Shown: positions 10,833-23,028 of the stretch, piece after piece
Numbering within the stretch: the stretch's first letter is position 1
Layout: each line of letters starts with the position of its first letter
From: Cyathus striatus
Lineage: Eukaryota; Basidiomycota; Agaricomycetes; Agaricales; Nidulariaceae
Length of the DNA stretch: 64,000 bases
Reading direction: 5' to 3'
Assembly: GCA_025738555.1 (NCBI GenBank)
Contig: JAOVFP010000013.1
Span: 2,232,001 to 2,296,000 of the forward strand
Translations under genes and position numbers: made by a program
The notes under the pieces: model-generated
What the model was told of the DNA's origin: nothing
What the model saw: the letters and a program-made list of their open reading frames with translations, nothing else
The model's database searches: none

Positions 10833-13041
10833 ATGGCCAAAGATGACAATCCCACCCCCACCAAAGACGAACACCTAGACGATGGGACAAGCTGGAAGGT
10901 CCCCGACCTCACCTCCCCCGTCTTTCTCTCGCTAACACCCCACAGGTTCCATTAGAATCCCTAAAAGCCCTCCAAACTACCATCCGAACCCCGGACCCCT
11001 CCTCCCCCGGCTACGCGCGCCAAAAAGCCCAAGGTAAACTCTGGGTTCACGAACGAATCTCCCTGCTCCTCGATAAAGGAAGCTTCATGGAAGTCGGGAG
11101 CGTGACTGGGAAATGGGAGGGGGACACGTTCATACCCGCGTACGCGCTTTTATACATAATAGGAGATTTGGGTGCTGATGGCATTGTAGGAACGCGGTAA
11201 TAGGCTGGGGAAAAGTCAACTCCCGACGCGTTTTTGTTACTGCAGATGACTTTAGCGTCCGCGGGGGGCATGCGGACGGCGGGATACAGATGAAAGCACC
11301 GTATGGGGAGACGATGGCTCGGAAAGCCCGCATTCCTCTTGTGAGGTTTCCTCTCCTACTACCTTGTATTTGGCTAATTCTCCTGTTGGTAGATACGGCT
11401 ATTGGATGGATCAAGTGGAGGTGGAAGCGTAGCACTCTGTACATCTCTCCTTCTAAGCTTTTGTGGGCGGAGTGCTGAATATACGCAGATCTAACACTAG
11501 GAGCGACATACATACCCACTCTAGCCGGGCTAGGACAAAGCATGGACGCAATGGCTATTGTACCCGTTGCCTCAGCCCTCTTAGGGCCAGTGGTAGGTCT
11601 AGCAGCAGCCAAAGCAGTCTGTGGACACTTCAGGTTCGTCCCCACCCTACTTTCCTACACCACTCATTTATAAAACATACCACAGCGTAATGGTAAAAGA
11701 CCTTTCCCAGCTCTTCGCAGCCGGCCCACCCATCGTCTCCCGTGCCCTCTTCGAAACGCACACAAAGTCCTCCTTAGGCGGCCACCTCATCCACAGCACA
11801 AACGGCACAATCGACAACCTCGCCTCATCCGAATCCGACGCTTTCACCCAAATCCGCACATTCCTCTCTTATCTCCCTTCTTCCATATTTCAGCTTCCGC
11901 CTGTGAGAGAGAGTACCGACGACCCTGGGAGAAAGGAGGAATGGTTGTTGGATATTATACCGCGAAGAAGGGCGAGGGGGTACGACGTACGGAAGATTAT
12001 TTTGGGGGTTATCGATAGGGAGGGAGAGGAGGGAGGGGAGTTTTTTGAGATTGGGAGAGGGTGGGGGAGGTGTATTGTTACTGGCTTTGCGAGGGCTGGT
12101 GGGAGGCCCATTGGGGTTCTTGCTAGTGATTGTATGGTTAATGGCGGTGAGTCTGTCAGGATTTGCTAAGAATAACGATATTAACGAGGCTGCAGGTGTG
12201 ATTGACGCTCTAGGAGCTCAGAAAACTGCACGATTCGTAAATATGTGTGACCATTTCAGGTGAGTTCGTATGTCCCGTTATCAAGTTCTCAAGTTCATAT
12301 TCATAATTCCTGCCCAGTGTCCCAATCTTAAACTTGGTAGACCAACCTGGCTTTGCAATTGGTACTTCACATCCTCATCTTCCTCCTCCTCCTCCCCAAC
12401 TTCTAACTCACTTTCAAACAGGCTCACAAGCAGAAAAATCAGCGACAATTCGACACGGGGCCGCAGCAATGGCAGCGCTGTACCACGCCACCACGCCCAT
12501 CTTCACTATAATCCTCCGTAGAGTATTCGGTGTGGCAGGAGGGGCGTTTGCTGATGTCGACGATGGCGCCAACTTACGGATTTCTTGGTACACCTTCCTT
12601 TTACTTCTTCCTAAATACTTCTCTGACTTTTTTATACCTTTTCTAACAACGCAGGCCATCAGGAGACTGGGGCTCGCTCCCGCTCGAAGGTGGAATCGAA
12701 GCGGCTTACAAGCGCAAGCTCGACGCTGCGCCTTCGCCTGAAGCCAGGGAGGCGCTAATGAATGACTTGTTAGGTAAATTCGAGGAAGTGAGGAGCCCGA
12801 TGAAGACTGCGCATATGTTTGGTATTGAGGAGATTATTGATCCTAGGGTTACTAGGAGTTTGGTTTGTCAGGTGCGTTTCTTCCGTTTCTTTGGAAGGAA
12901 ACAGTGGTGGAGACTGATTTTTGACGGTGATAGTGGGCTGAACATGTGTACGACAATATTTTACCGCAGCTTGTGGCCGTTAAGACTACGCGGTTTGGGT
13001 ATGATGGTGTGCCTTCTGCCGGGAGGGGGTATAAGTTATAG
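10833..13041 (+). CDS. Acyl-CoA carboxylase, carboxyltransferase subunit
   Basis: Eleven exons can be joined in frame: 10833-10898, 10946-11139, 11190-11340, 11393-11438, 11489-11633, 11686-12146, 12196-12259, 12318-12361, 12422-12587, 12655-12871 and 12934-13041. The product is about 530-540 residues, normal for beta subunits of this family. Visible crotonase-fold carboxyltransferase features: QGKLWVHERISLLLD near the start, DFSVRGGHADG, IRLLDGSSGGGSV, ASALLGPVVGLAAAKA in the first half, and IGVLASD, VDQPGFAIGSQAEKSATIRHG and FGVAGGAF in the second half. The last part (WPSGDWGSLPLEGGIEAAY) resembles bacterial acyl-CoA carboxylase beta chains more than classic eukaryotic methylcrotonyl-CoA carboxylase; that is judged from memory of the families. 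It would move CO2 from carboxybiotin to an acyl-CoA. The exon 4/5 junction (11438/11489) is the least certain. Confidence 0.87.
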
Positions 13042-13170
13042 CCACTGGATGGATATGTGGAGAAGTTGTACATTAGATGTACCAGATACGAGGAGTTGAA
13101 TGTGGTATTGTAAACGCCGCCGTTAAAGTTGTAAATATGTGATGTGGTGCAGAATGGTAGTGGCGTAATG

Positions 13171-13830
13171 CGCAGGTTGCTTCCACCAGCAAATTGTTCC
13201 ACTGTCAATCAACAAGAACAATTGATATACTGAACATCTTCATTATTGTGTAGAGAACAACGTGTTGGATGTGAATGTCGTTCAAGTCGTGAAATGTGCT
13301 GTGCCATTTACATCGAAGGATCGCGCAGCTTGCTTTCGCCGGAAAGTCCGATAAATTACCTGCAAATGTCAATCAAGATTTTACGTATTAAACAATGGAT
13401 ATGCCCAGTAATCTTGTGACGTAGACTGATTGGCAGCGCAAATACGCAGCCTACTTCATCAACGCCCTCAAAAATGGACACGACTGTGGTTCTTTACTGC
13501 TGTACCCAATGCTATTATTCGCGAAGACACAAGTGGGCCACCTTGTCGTAACGGAGCGGCAGTACAAATACCCAGTCTGCTTCTGACAAGTCCAAGACAT
13601 TATGATTTATATCTGCTGTTAATCGTGAGCGGTAAAAATATGTGCTGTACTCAACATCTTTATTATGAACAGCGACCGGAACCGCGAATATGCAGTCTGC
13701 TTTAGGCAAAACCAAGAAATTAGTACAGTATGCCGTTAGATGTAAAAAGTAATAATAATAAAATGCCTATGCCCAGTATTTTCATTACACTCGACCAAGA
13801 TACGCAGCTTGCCTCTGTCAATCCCCCAAA
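13171..13830 (+). repeat. Degenerate tandem array, ~120 bp units
   Basis: A core word close to tacgcagcttgctt recurs at 13171, 13324, 13445, 13571, 13691 and 13803, i.e. spacings of 153, 121, 126, 120 and 112 bp. Other parts of the unit also recur, such as aacatcttcattatt (13232) against aacatctttattatg (13655), and tgcccagta (13402, 13774). No unit carries a conserved open frame. It looks like an old, heavily mutated minisatellite-like array. Confidence 0.55.
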
Positions 13831-15959
13831 TCCCTCGCCTGTACGAAAATAATGGAAAGTAGACATGGTTCTTGACTTCTCGTAGACGAAGTACACCTGT
13901 CATCCCGAAATTATAGCGGGAAAGAAGCTGAGGTCCCTTCTTGTTTTTCCTACTACCCCTCGGAATGCGAGGCCCTCGAGTGAGCAGGCTACAGCTCCCT
14001 GAGTTGAAGAGCGGTGTCATTGGAAGATTTGTCTCCCACTGAATGTGAAATATTTTTGCCTTGGAGACGAAATATTCCCACTTCAAAGGAACATAAATCA
14101 ATATCCGATACATGATAACCCATCGGAAGGATTGAACATACCAATAATACAGCCACACAGATGATCACGATCATGATTTGCGAGAATGCAGTTATCTATA
14201 GTACCAGTCACAGAAGAGAATTTCGTGCCTGATACAGCTGCCATCTACTATTAAAGGTACAGAGGGATAAACATTAAACCTTCGAGTTATTTTTCATCAG
14301 TGAGCTAGAAGAGAATCAGGAACCCAAGTTCTGGAAAGGTTCCAGGAGGTAGTAATTGGTATTGAATTAGAAATCAGTAGAATCAGTTGAAGTGGATGCA
14401 GGGATCATTAATCCAACCCGCGGAACAAAGCTAACAAAGTCTTGAGAATAGCAGTGCGTTCAGCGAAAAGTATAGCTTGAAAAGCGCCACCGCATATTCA
14501 CTTGTGAGAGCCTAACTAAGAGCTGGGAGAATCTTGACCATCCCAGTATACCCCAAAGCCAAATGGACATCTTTCAATCACAATGATTAATTCTCGTCGG
14601 CCGATAGACAGATCATGATCCAAGATGAGTATGGACCACACCAGAGATTATATAAATATGTTTACCAGAAAGTAAGCTGTTTTCGAAATATCGACATCTC
14701 AGAGCACTACCAAAAGAAGATTACCAACAAGCGAGAGAAGAAATAATATTTATAATGCTGACAGAGATAGGCATTAGTAGTTGCGCTACACAGACGAGCT
14801 AGCCCAATCCAAGACAGTCCGATTCGGAAGATATACTCCAATACCATGGATCGTATTCGGGAAAAGGCAAAATAACGTAGCATTAATCCAGGCTACGAGC
14901 CCTATAATCCAAAAGCAGCCAGCTTCCTAGACAGCATGTGATGTAATCTTGAGAAGAGCAGTAAGCAAAAGCATCCCACGAGTACAGGCTGACTAGGACA
15001 CGGTGGAGTCGATAAATGTCTCATGTACAGCGTGAACTTGCTTCCCAGGATAACTTGCGAGTACATCGTAAGTATATAGCATTGCGGTTCTGAGTCGGAA
15101 CTCCAGCTGAACTGCGCAGGTGCTAGGAAATGTTATTACGAGCCGGTGATGGTTCATGGGTAGCCGACGCCGACGGATGGGGAATGTCCGTGGGATTTAC
15201 GCGCCGTGCGGGTGGTGAGCTTGAGTTCGTTTCTCGCGGATGCCGAGGGGAAGAAGTATGAAAGGGTGAAGGAACCTGGGTTGCGAAACATGAATGGCAG
15301 GAGTTCAGGACAAAGCGACGGACCATCCGATCTTGAATATACAATACTCGGAGGGTTTAGGGTATCCTGCCAACCACCGTTTCACAGTCAGCCCTATCCG
15401 GTCAAGATGGAAGAAAAGAATTTACTTACTTAAAAGACTACGGTTCCCAAGCATACACACGAATCCCTGCACACCGCCTCTGCGGTCCTCTTGAGTATAA
15501 GTCAGCTTGCGAGCATGAGTCCTGGTTTCTGCGGAATGGAAGGCGGAGGAGAAAGTGTATAAATATAGAACTTGATCATCTGATAGAATAGCCTGGAAAT
15601 GGTCAATGACAAAGGTGACGGAATCGGAGTATTGCCCCTAACTCGCGGTAACGCAGCGTTCCACGCGCGCCTCAAAAGAATGAAAAGAAAAGAAAAAGGT
15701 GAGTCACCTCATGCCCAACAAAAGGCATTGTTGAAACCGGGTCTCATAAGACGGAAATCAGCTGGGACCCGGGGTAGAGGTCAAAAAGTAAGTTGAATAG
15801 CAAAATAAGTTAGAACAAGTTATGTGTGTGCGTAAAAATACAAATGCGATGCCCAGATGAATACCCAATAAACCAGTGCCAAAATATGCAAGATGCCTGT
15901 AGTAGTAAAAGTGTCGTGAATGATGCATGATGTGTCATGCCCTGTCTCTATGAACATCT
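13831..15959. other. Intergenic, no supported gene
   Basis: Frames of 60-140 codons occur on both strands but have no domain, paralog or consistent splice pattern. A weak long-period similarity exists: cattaatcca followed by tcttgagaatagcagt near 14406-14456 recurs as cattaatcca and tcttgagaagagcagt near 14881-14961. Confidence 0.3.
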
Positions 15960-16437
15960 TCATCGTTGGCGGTACCGTTGAGTCTGGTGTCGACGCGCCT
16001 GGACCACGCGCCTTGGATCGGACATCTTCCACAAGCGGTCCATAAGGTCCTTTGCGAGAAAGACCGTCTCGCTGTCTTCTTCATAGCGTGTCATATGGTC
16101 ATCTATGATTTCTAGAATGACGATGTCTGCTGGGTGCAGTGTGCGGCACTCTGAGAGGCGAAAGATGCTGATGAATTCGTGGCGGAAGATTTTGACATCA
16201 ACGGTTGTCAGTGCAGATGCTGGAGTGTCATCGGACACTGGGGGAAACGCGTCTTTGTAAGAGGGGCATGACAAAGGGTCAGAGAATGGACATACCTTGG
16301 ACCAGACAGACGTCTCCATGAACGCGAGCAAAGGCGAACGATCCCCCGCTGATAGTTGGAGTGACGAAGGATACTTCGCCAGCTTTTCCTAGAGGCGAGG
16401 TGTGGTATGGGGTGTGTGTATAGGCGTTTATTGACAT
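15960..16437 (-). CDS. Hypothetical protein, two exons
   Basis: I do not recognise a family. Exon 1 (16296-16437) and exon 2 (15960-16252) join across a 43 bp intron with good gtatgt and ttacaaag ends to give 144 residues starting MSINAYTHTPYHTSP. The second exon is rich in charged residues (for example LEIIDDHMTRYEEDSE), with no signal peptide or membrane segment. Support comes from the clean intron and a composition like real protein; there is no paralog in the window. The C-terminus could differ if another intron lies near 16020. Confidence 0.4.
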
Positions 16438-19196
16438 TGAAGCTGAAAGTGGGGGCAGAGAATATTTTTATTAGACTGGGATTCGCAGTTTTATAGTGCT
16501 GTGACATGCTAGTACCACGAGGGAAAGAATCAAAGTGCATCCCTTTAGATCCATGAAAGACCGATCTGGATGGGAACCGTTATAGAATCTCAGCGGAGAG
16601 GCCTTCTCAGCTTGCTCGTCTGCCGCCGCTTGGCTCAACTTTGCTTAGTATTCAGCCCCTCTCCTTACACGTGAGCCACCATATTTCATTTGCTTCTCGA
16701 TTCCGTCGGATCCAGGCCACGACCAGAGCCTTTACGGTAATTTTACGATAGAATCAAGAATGGTGGATGCAAGGCGGGGGGAAGAGTAACGAAGCCCTGT
16801 TGTTGTCACTTGAATTGCTATTGCGATCATGATCACAACAACCTTCAACCAACTCCGTCCATATTTTTGTCTACCCACCACATTCTTCAACTCACAAGAA
16901 TAGCTTTTTCTTTTATTATCCCTCTTTGGAGCCCACAAACGGCTACAATGTTTCACTTTTACACGCTAAATCAGCGCGCCAGCGCCATCGCTACCTCCGC
17001 AGTCGTAATAGGGCTGTCCAATATCCACATACTTTCATTGATTTGTCGAATGTGTGGGTTTAACAAGGACGCCTGGGATCAGGTGCGTATTGTTATCACT
17101 GCGCAAGCCGTTGCTCCTAAACACGTTTTCGGACCTTTAACATGGTGCTCATCACCCAGGTACCGGTGCTTTGCCATGGCGAGCGACAACCAAGGCTGGT
17201 AACGTCAGTGATGAACCAATGACGCCTGATGACATACCTGCAAGCCAACACCATCTCTGACCGCTATCAGTAATCATCCACAGCACGCATACTTTGGGTA
17301 TCTCTTAGTGCGGTGGCAGGCACACCAAGTTCCGTGCTCCAACCCCCGTCAAACTTCGAAGATGTCATGCCCTTCAAATAATCTTGGGTGAGAGAATATA
17401 TTCAAACACGGAAATCTTAGCTATAGTAGTACCATCACAGAGACAATCTATTTTGGATTTCCTCTTCCGGCCTCATAACACACGCGCTTAGCGCGGTTAT
17501 CACGCTCCTCGAACTAATTACTAGTGCTGATCCCAGAGGCCTTGAGGCTGGGCTTATTACTTGCATTCTTTATCGTCGTGTCCCGACCACGAACAAGACG
17601 AACGTCAGGCCAGACCTAAAATGTAGCTCGTTTCATTTGCTCTCTTCTTTCTTTCCCATTCTAGGTCTAATCGCATCTACCCGTTTCTCATTGTGACTGC
17701 GTCGGCCGGCTAGCAGATACCACAAATGTCCCCTTCCATATCTCACGGACCGCCCAGTGGCTCCAATGTAGGTGACAACCATTTCTTCGCTGCTCTCACG
17801 TTGCACAGTTACCCTATACCTCCAATGTACACAACAACCCTCTCGAACTAAACTCCACTCCTTTTCCGCGCACTAGAATAAAATAAAGTAATCCCTGAAC
17901 AAAAAATCTATTTATATCCTCGCTTACAATCCGCATGGGGCGGGATATTCGCCTTGCTGCATATTAACGTCACCAGGACCAATCGCAGTCGAAGCAGAGT
18001 GGAGATCGTTGGCGACCTTCGAAATATGGTTCATCTCCAGGACGCACTAGAAACTCAAGAAACATGGGTCATGGCTTACTCTTCCCCGTCGGCGGCTCTC
18101 GAAACTGAATTATGTGGAAAATGTCGTGAAAGCCGGGTTTGACATGAGGCAAGCCGCGATGTCACCTGTTTAAGCTCGTCATAGGATGCCAGGACGACGT
18201 AGCGAATCGTCGGGTGTCCTACTACCAAGTCAACAGGCATTTCAGATAAAGAATTTAAGATATTTTCGTCTTTCCGTCGGTGCACGGTCCGCAGGAACAA
18301 GCGCTTCGCCTGTCTCGGATGCAATGTGTAACGTCCGATTCATCCGCAGAGATAAGTACAGTAAAGATCACTTCTTGCGTCTTCTCTAACGACGAGCAAG
18401 AACTTGAATGTGAGTCACTTACAGATTCCTGGTCCCGAATGGAACTCGCAGGCTTCCTTGGGCTTTTCTTGGCTCCGATACCGATACTAGTGCTCAGCGG
18501 GAAACTTGTTCTTAGACTCCATCACATCTCCCGTTATTTCTTCCGCATTTCAAATTTGTGACGCTTGACGCTTGTCCGTTGGATCCACCTCTCCTTCCAG
18601 TTTTACTTTTGGGTTTTTATTTTTGTCACTAGAATGCAAGAAAATAGAAGGGTTCGTTCTGTATCGAAGAGTCTACAATGTTGAAAGCCTCGCCTTGCTC
18701 TTCGTGTCTTGTTCACCGAAAATAAGTATTTGATATCCGAATCACGTGAGTTATGTGCTCATTCTTTCTTGTTCTATTCTGTGGCTTTCAACGACGATCT
18801 TGGAAGCATGAAAGAGACAACTGTGCTAGGAGGTTCTTTATTTTGCTTATCATGGCGCTACCCTTTATCATCTATGTGGCGCTGCGATTAAGATACACGA
18901 CTTGGCAAGGCACCGAGGTTACATAGACTTTTTCGGGAAGCTCCTGTGTCTGTTACCTTGGCTCTCTTTTATCTTTTGGAATTCATCTCTGTCTGCGTGA
19001 AGTCAATTTGAAGGCTCTGAACCTCTTACGATTGTTTCTTATTCCTTTACCCTAGTCGTCATTATGGTCTGAATCTAAGATGAACTTATTGCTGCTTCGT
19101 GAATCGTCAAGACTAAATATACATACTTGACACTTATTTCTCTCTTTGGGTTTTACTCGTTTTCCTTTTCTGCATTTCAAAAATGAAAAGCTATCC
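16438..19196. other. Long stretch with no firm gene
   Basis: Candidate fragments exist but none is convincing. At 16948 a plus-strand frame begins MFHFYTLNQRASAIATSAVV, faintly like the start of signal peptidase subunit 3, but it stops soon after a possible intron. At 18076-18324 a minus-strand frame of 82 codons has no partner exon. The remainder is AT-rich without repeats I could recognise. Confidence 0.3.
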
Positions 19197-19282
19197 TGCC
19201 CCAATGAGGCTCGAACTCATGACCTTCCGATATTATTTATTTTGTAACAGTCGGACGCTGTAACCAACTCAGCCATGGGGCA
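19197..19282 (-). tRNA. tRNA-Asn (GTT) with a 13-base intron
   Basis: Read on the minus strand, a 7-bp acceptor stem (TGCCCCA with TGGGGCA), a D-arm GCTG..CAGC, an anticodon stem TCCGA..TCGGA, variable loop AGGTC and T-arm ATGAG-TTCGAGC-CTCAT all pair. The anticodon loop CTGTTA gives anticodon GTT (asparagine), followed by a 13-base intron in the canonical position 3' of base 37. An internal B-box (GTTCGAGCC) is present and a T4 run lies a few bases downstream as Pol III terminator. Mature length would be 73 bases plus CCA. Confidence 0.93.
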
Positions 19283-20069
19283 CATATACTGGCTGTTTTC
19301 TCATGCTATCTGGACGATATACAGGCTCATTAGAAGTGGATAAACTTTCCATGCTCACGTTGTGCTGGTTTTGTAGCAGTGATATTTATTCATAGAGTTG
19401 AAATCTTCCAGTAAGTGACAGGATAATGTGTTTATATTGGGTACAGCTAGTGCTATTTTGTATCTTTTATTCGACTGTCCAATTCTTAATATCCGATACA
19501 TAGATGTTCTCGAGTCCCGAATTGGCGTTCCTTTCAATTGAAGTTTCTCATCTGACATTATTCAATTTTTTTATTATCCATCTTCTTGTCTGTCACTGTA
19601 ACATAACTTGCCAACCTTGAAAGTTTCTAAAAATTCAGCCCAATTGAGTTTTCCAGAAACTAAGTTTGAACCAAGTAGTAGTTCGTCGCGGGTATGTAAT
19701 CAGAAACTTTGTACCACTTACATCTGTATCATTAGGTGATAAGCTCCACCTGACAAGAATCAAATGCTACATTTGCCTCTGAAATGCACTTTAAATGCCA
19801 GGTAATGACATTGAGGAGAACTCCTCATTAGAAAGATGATGCTATTTTAAGATTTAAAATTTACATCGACAATTTAAAGTGTGGCGACAGAATGCACGAT
19901 GGACGTCGCCTGTCATTGTGCGATCGCAAAAACCAGGCTGTATCAACAAAGAGCACTAATCGATGATACATTTACATCTTTAAAAATGGGTATCATACTA
20001 CCAAAATATGTGGTACTACGTATAAATAATTTGGCACCGCGAAAGTCCTTACAGACAAGTTCGCACCAC
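19283..20069. other. Intergenic upstream of the hydrophobin-like genes
   Basis: No gene supported. A TATA-like tataaataat lies near 20021, about 50 bp before the ATG at 20070, and is probably the promoter of the first hydrophobin-like gene. Confidence 0.4.
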
Positions 20070-20522
20070 ATGATTACTGTATTTTCAGCCTTTGTAGTTA
20101 CTTCCTTTGCTCTCGTAGGAGTTTCAGCACAGTGCTCAGACACCACTGGGTCATTTTCGCTTAGCGACTGCCCTTATCCAGTGTGCTGCGAGGTTGTCGC
20201 TGATCCCAACTCAGACGAAATCCCACTAGGCATTGGGAAACTTATACCCCCCCTTGCCACATGTGTTGCTATACAGTGCCTGGTAATTAATGACCCAGAG
20301 GATTGGTATGTAAAGGTATTTGTCGTTCAGAGCACCTTCAGTTGCTGAAAATACTACTTCTGAAGCCCACTGCCCAGTAGACCTGCTTGCTGCAAAGCGA
20401 GTAGCACTAGCCTTAGTAAGGGCGAGACAAATTTAGACGTTCAACGGAAACTAATCATAAACAATGTAGATGGGGAATTCTATACAGGCTGTAGTAGACT
20501 TACTGGACTTGTGCCGAATTGA
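20070..20522 (+). CDS. Hydrophobin-like ten-cysteine secreted protein 1
   Basis: Three exons (20070-20305, 20366-20415, 20470-20522) give 112 residues. Residues 1-~21 are a signal peptide ending VGVSAQ. The mature part has ten cysteines: C-x10-C-x4-CC-x24-C-x4-C-x8-C-x7-CC-x14-C. Leaving out the first and sixth, the rest follow the hydrophobin class I order (C, CC, C, C, CC, C), so a small amphipathic surface or secreted protein is likely. A VVADPNSDEIPLGIG block after the first CC is shared with the other copies. Intron 1 splits the seventh Cys codon (TG|C) and intron 2 is in phase 1, as in the paralogs. A TATA-like element lies ~50 bp upstream. The 3' exons are too short for a simple frame search and were found by alignment to the copy at 20715. 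Confidence 0.75.
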
Positions 20523-20714
20523 GTTATGTTGGGATTAATCCAATTAGGTTGAAACGCCAGGCACAGTTATGGTATGCAAGCATCTGGGGTGTAATCTGGT
20601 GTACTGCACAGATCGAGTAGAAATTTCAATTTATAAATCAGATTAATGGCGTACTATAAAATCATGAGGCCTTGAGGCTCAGCAACTATCATCACATAGT
20701 ATCACTTCAGCGCC

Positions 20715-21148
20715 ATGTTCACCAAGTTAGCACTTCTGATAATTTCCCTAGCCGTCACGGCCTCTGCAGAATGTGACGGCACTCCAACTCCCTTTAATGA
20801 TTGTATAAACGATCGCGTTTGTTGCCGTGTCGTCGCCGACCCCAATTCCGACGAAATTCCGTTGGGTATAGGAGAAATTGCACCAAACGTGGGAGCGTGC
20901 GTAGCGGTTGACTGCTTTAAAATCACATCTCTACGACAGTGGTATGTAAGAATTACCCCCAATACGAATATATCTTTCTAACAGCGTATTGCATTTGTGC
21001 AGCGATTCGTCTCATCAAGCTGCCTGCTGCGATGCCAATAGTCTAAGTGAGAATGAAACTTTGAGATTCTTTTTTATAACGCTTATAACTGACCGCTGGT
21101 GCTTCAGGTGGGACTGCATATCTCAATTGCTTCAACATTGGGAATTAA
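20715..21148 (+). CDS. Hydrophobin-like ten-cysteine secreted protein 2
   Basis: Exons 20715-20941, 21003-21046 and 21108-21148 give 103 residues. The signal peptide is MFTKLALLIISLAVTASA. The cysteine pattern is C-x9-C-x5-CC-x24-C-x4-C-x8-C-x7-CC-x12-C, ending LNCFNIGN, which resembles the C-terminal end of class I hydrophobins. It carries the family block VVADPNSDEIPLGIGE. It lies directly downstream of copy 1 on the same strand with the same intron positions, so the two are tandem duplicates. A TATA element (actataaaat near 20651) lies about 60 bp before the ATG. Function as a surface-active wall or secreted protein is inferred from the pattern only. Confidence 0.78.
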
Positions 21149-21344
21149 GTAGTGTCTGTACTGTGATTATATTGTTAGGTATATACGTGTTCGAAGAACT
21201 TTTGTTCTTTTTAAAGAAAATATATATATCCATGCATCTCCACTTCGTTGTTTAATATTTACTAACATAGGAACATTTGTTAACTGTGGCAAAACTGTGG
21301 GTTATTAGGGGAATTCAAATATGACTATTTTGTAGCGTTACTAT

Positions 21345-21425
21345 ATGTTGCTGTCGCAGATCCAAACACGCCAGAAATTCCACCGGGAGGTGAAGTAATC
21401 AAAATGCAGGCACGTGTGTGGCGAT
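21345..21425 (+). pseudogene. Relic of a hydrophobin-like gene
   Basis: An in-frame stretch reads VAVADPNTPEIPPGGEV, matching the VVADPNSDEIPLGIGE block of the two intact copies just upstream, and then runs into a stop. No signal peptide, cysteine pairs or splice sites can be found around it, so it is a decayed third tandem copy. Confidence 0.5.
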
Positions 21426-21564
21426 AGGTTATAATTTGAATTTAAATTTGAATAAGTACTATCTTATTACTTGTATGTAGTTATCTGGGACAGTGATAGT
21501 AAGGGCGTCATTATTGAATGATCTGTGCACGACCATTGGAGACTCAGCACACTGAGAAACATTC

Positions 21565-22609
21565 CTAGATACCCCGGTTCCTTTTCTCCTCGAGCGCATT
21601 CTCAACGTCATCTTTGATATCCTCCCATCTACTTCTAGATAAATCAAAACCTTGGAGAGACCTTGCATACGTGACTCCGCTCATCCTTGAAACTGGCTTC
21701 ATACGAGCAGGATCCACGACCCCCTTCTCCGAGTCCAACACATCATTCCTTACATGGATATACTTAACAGCACCCAGAATCAGAGTCGTCGAAGGTCGTG
21801 GAACATCTGGAGGCACTGGGATGGCTTGTAAAAGCTGAAATGCAGATCAGTGAGCTTCAATAAAATGTTCCGGTAATACCTGAGATCGCATACCTCGCAT
21901 TCCATACTGAACGCACTTTCCTTCACTCGAGGTGCTTTTACAAGCGTCTAGGCACTTCATTAATGTATGTTTCACAAGCAAGATCTACAACAGACTTACA
22001 CTCGGTTCCTTAGTAAGGCCGCTAAATTCCCATTCACTCACATCAGGAGGAGAAGTCGTACATGCGACATTCGCTTGCTCCACCCAAGCTTCAGATATGA
22101 TATTCACCGTGAATCCTTTGGTGGCCTTGATATTTCTTACGGTATCTTTTACTCCGTCCGGAAAGTCAGGTACATTGGTACAAGATATCGATATAACTGG
22201 GGGATTGGCAGATACCTGTGTACGAAAGGTAATTAAATATATGAGGGTAATTTTAACTCGAGCAATTATACTTGGTTAAACCAGCTGTACGGGGCTAGGT
22301 TCTCAACACCATCGGCTGATACAGATGATACAAACGCGATCGGACGCGGAGCGATCCCGCTCGTCATCAAAGCGTAAAGTTTTCTTCTCCACGAAATTAC
22401 CTCAATATGCTAGTTGTATCGGGGAGGACGTACCTTGGGTCTTCCTTCGAAATGTCGATCGTTGTCCATCCACTCTTGATGCCATCCATCCATTCTTTGC
22501 CTTCAGGAGTCGAGTCAACTGATTGGGCATACAACCATGTAGGGTTAGGCGACTGCGTAAGTTGGAAAGGTTTCGAATATCCAAAAGGGGGGAGGTCAGA
22601 AGACGACAT
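21565..22609 (-). CDS. FMN-binding split-barrel (flavin reductase-like) protein
   Basis: Five exons (22434-22609, 22272-22383, 22000-22215, 21894-21947, 21565-21834) sum exactly to 276 codons, 275 residues. The segment LYALMTSGIAPRPIAFVSS, followed by NLAPYSWFNQVSANPPVISI, is the hallmark FMN-binding start of the flavin reductase-like family; TKGFTVNIISE and EPSTLVKAPRVKES follow, then the LGAVKYIHVRNDVLD segment. No signal peptide or membrane segment is visible. Family members bind FMN as dimers and act as flavin reductases or flavoprotein oxygenases; the substrate cannot be read here. It sits inside the hydrophobin-like region but has no obvious link to it. Splice phases are all consistent, so the model is firm. 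Confidence 0.85.
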
Positions 22610-23028
22610 TGCTATGTTTATAGGGAATTATCGATTGCAATGAACGCCATGCGATCGGGCCTCTGTAGACTATATGTATGCGAAACGGTACCTATAAAAA
22701 GTTCAAATTAGCAAGCATTGATCATGATGGATCACTAAGAGTTGCGAACGCCGAAGATTGAAATAGACATCCTGGCAGCCACCCGCATATCGCCGAGATA
22801 AGGCGGTGATAAGCTTATAACTACCCTTCATGCCGTCAGCTGGAATTGATCCACGAAATTCGAATAAACAAAAATCAGAACAATAACTGAAGCAGTCAAC
22901 ACAGAATACCAAATAACTGATGCAACGATGATACTAGAGCATTGTAGCACTAGTGTGCACTTATTTTATTCTCCTTAGTACCGTGTCACAGCGAGGTTTC
23001 CGATATACTTCCACATCAAAACTATTCC

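Noticed and set aside
12281..12659. Minus-strand frames inside the carboxyltransferase gene
   Set aside because: They are shadows of the coding exons and pyrimidine-rich introns of the plus-strand gene.
16948..17222. Possible signal peptidase subunit 3 start
   Set aside because: Similarity is limited to a short hydrophobic segment and no downstream exons of the conserved domain were found.
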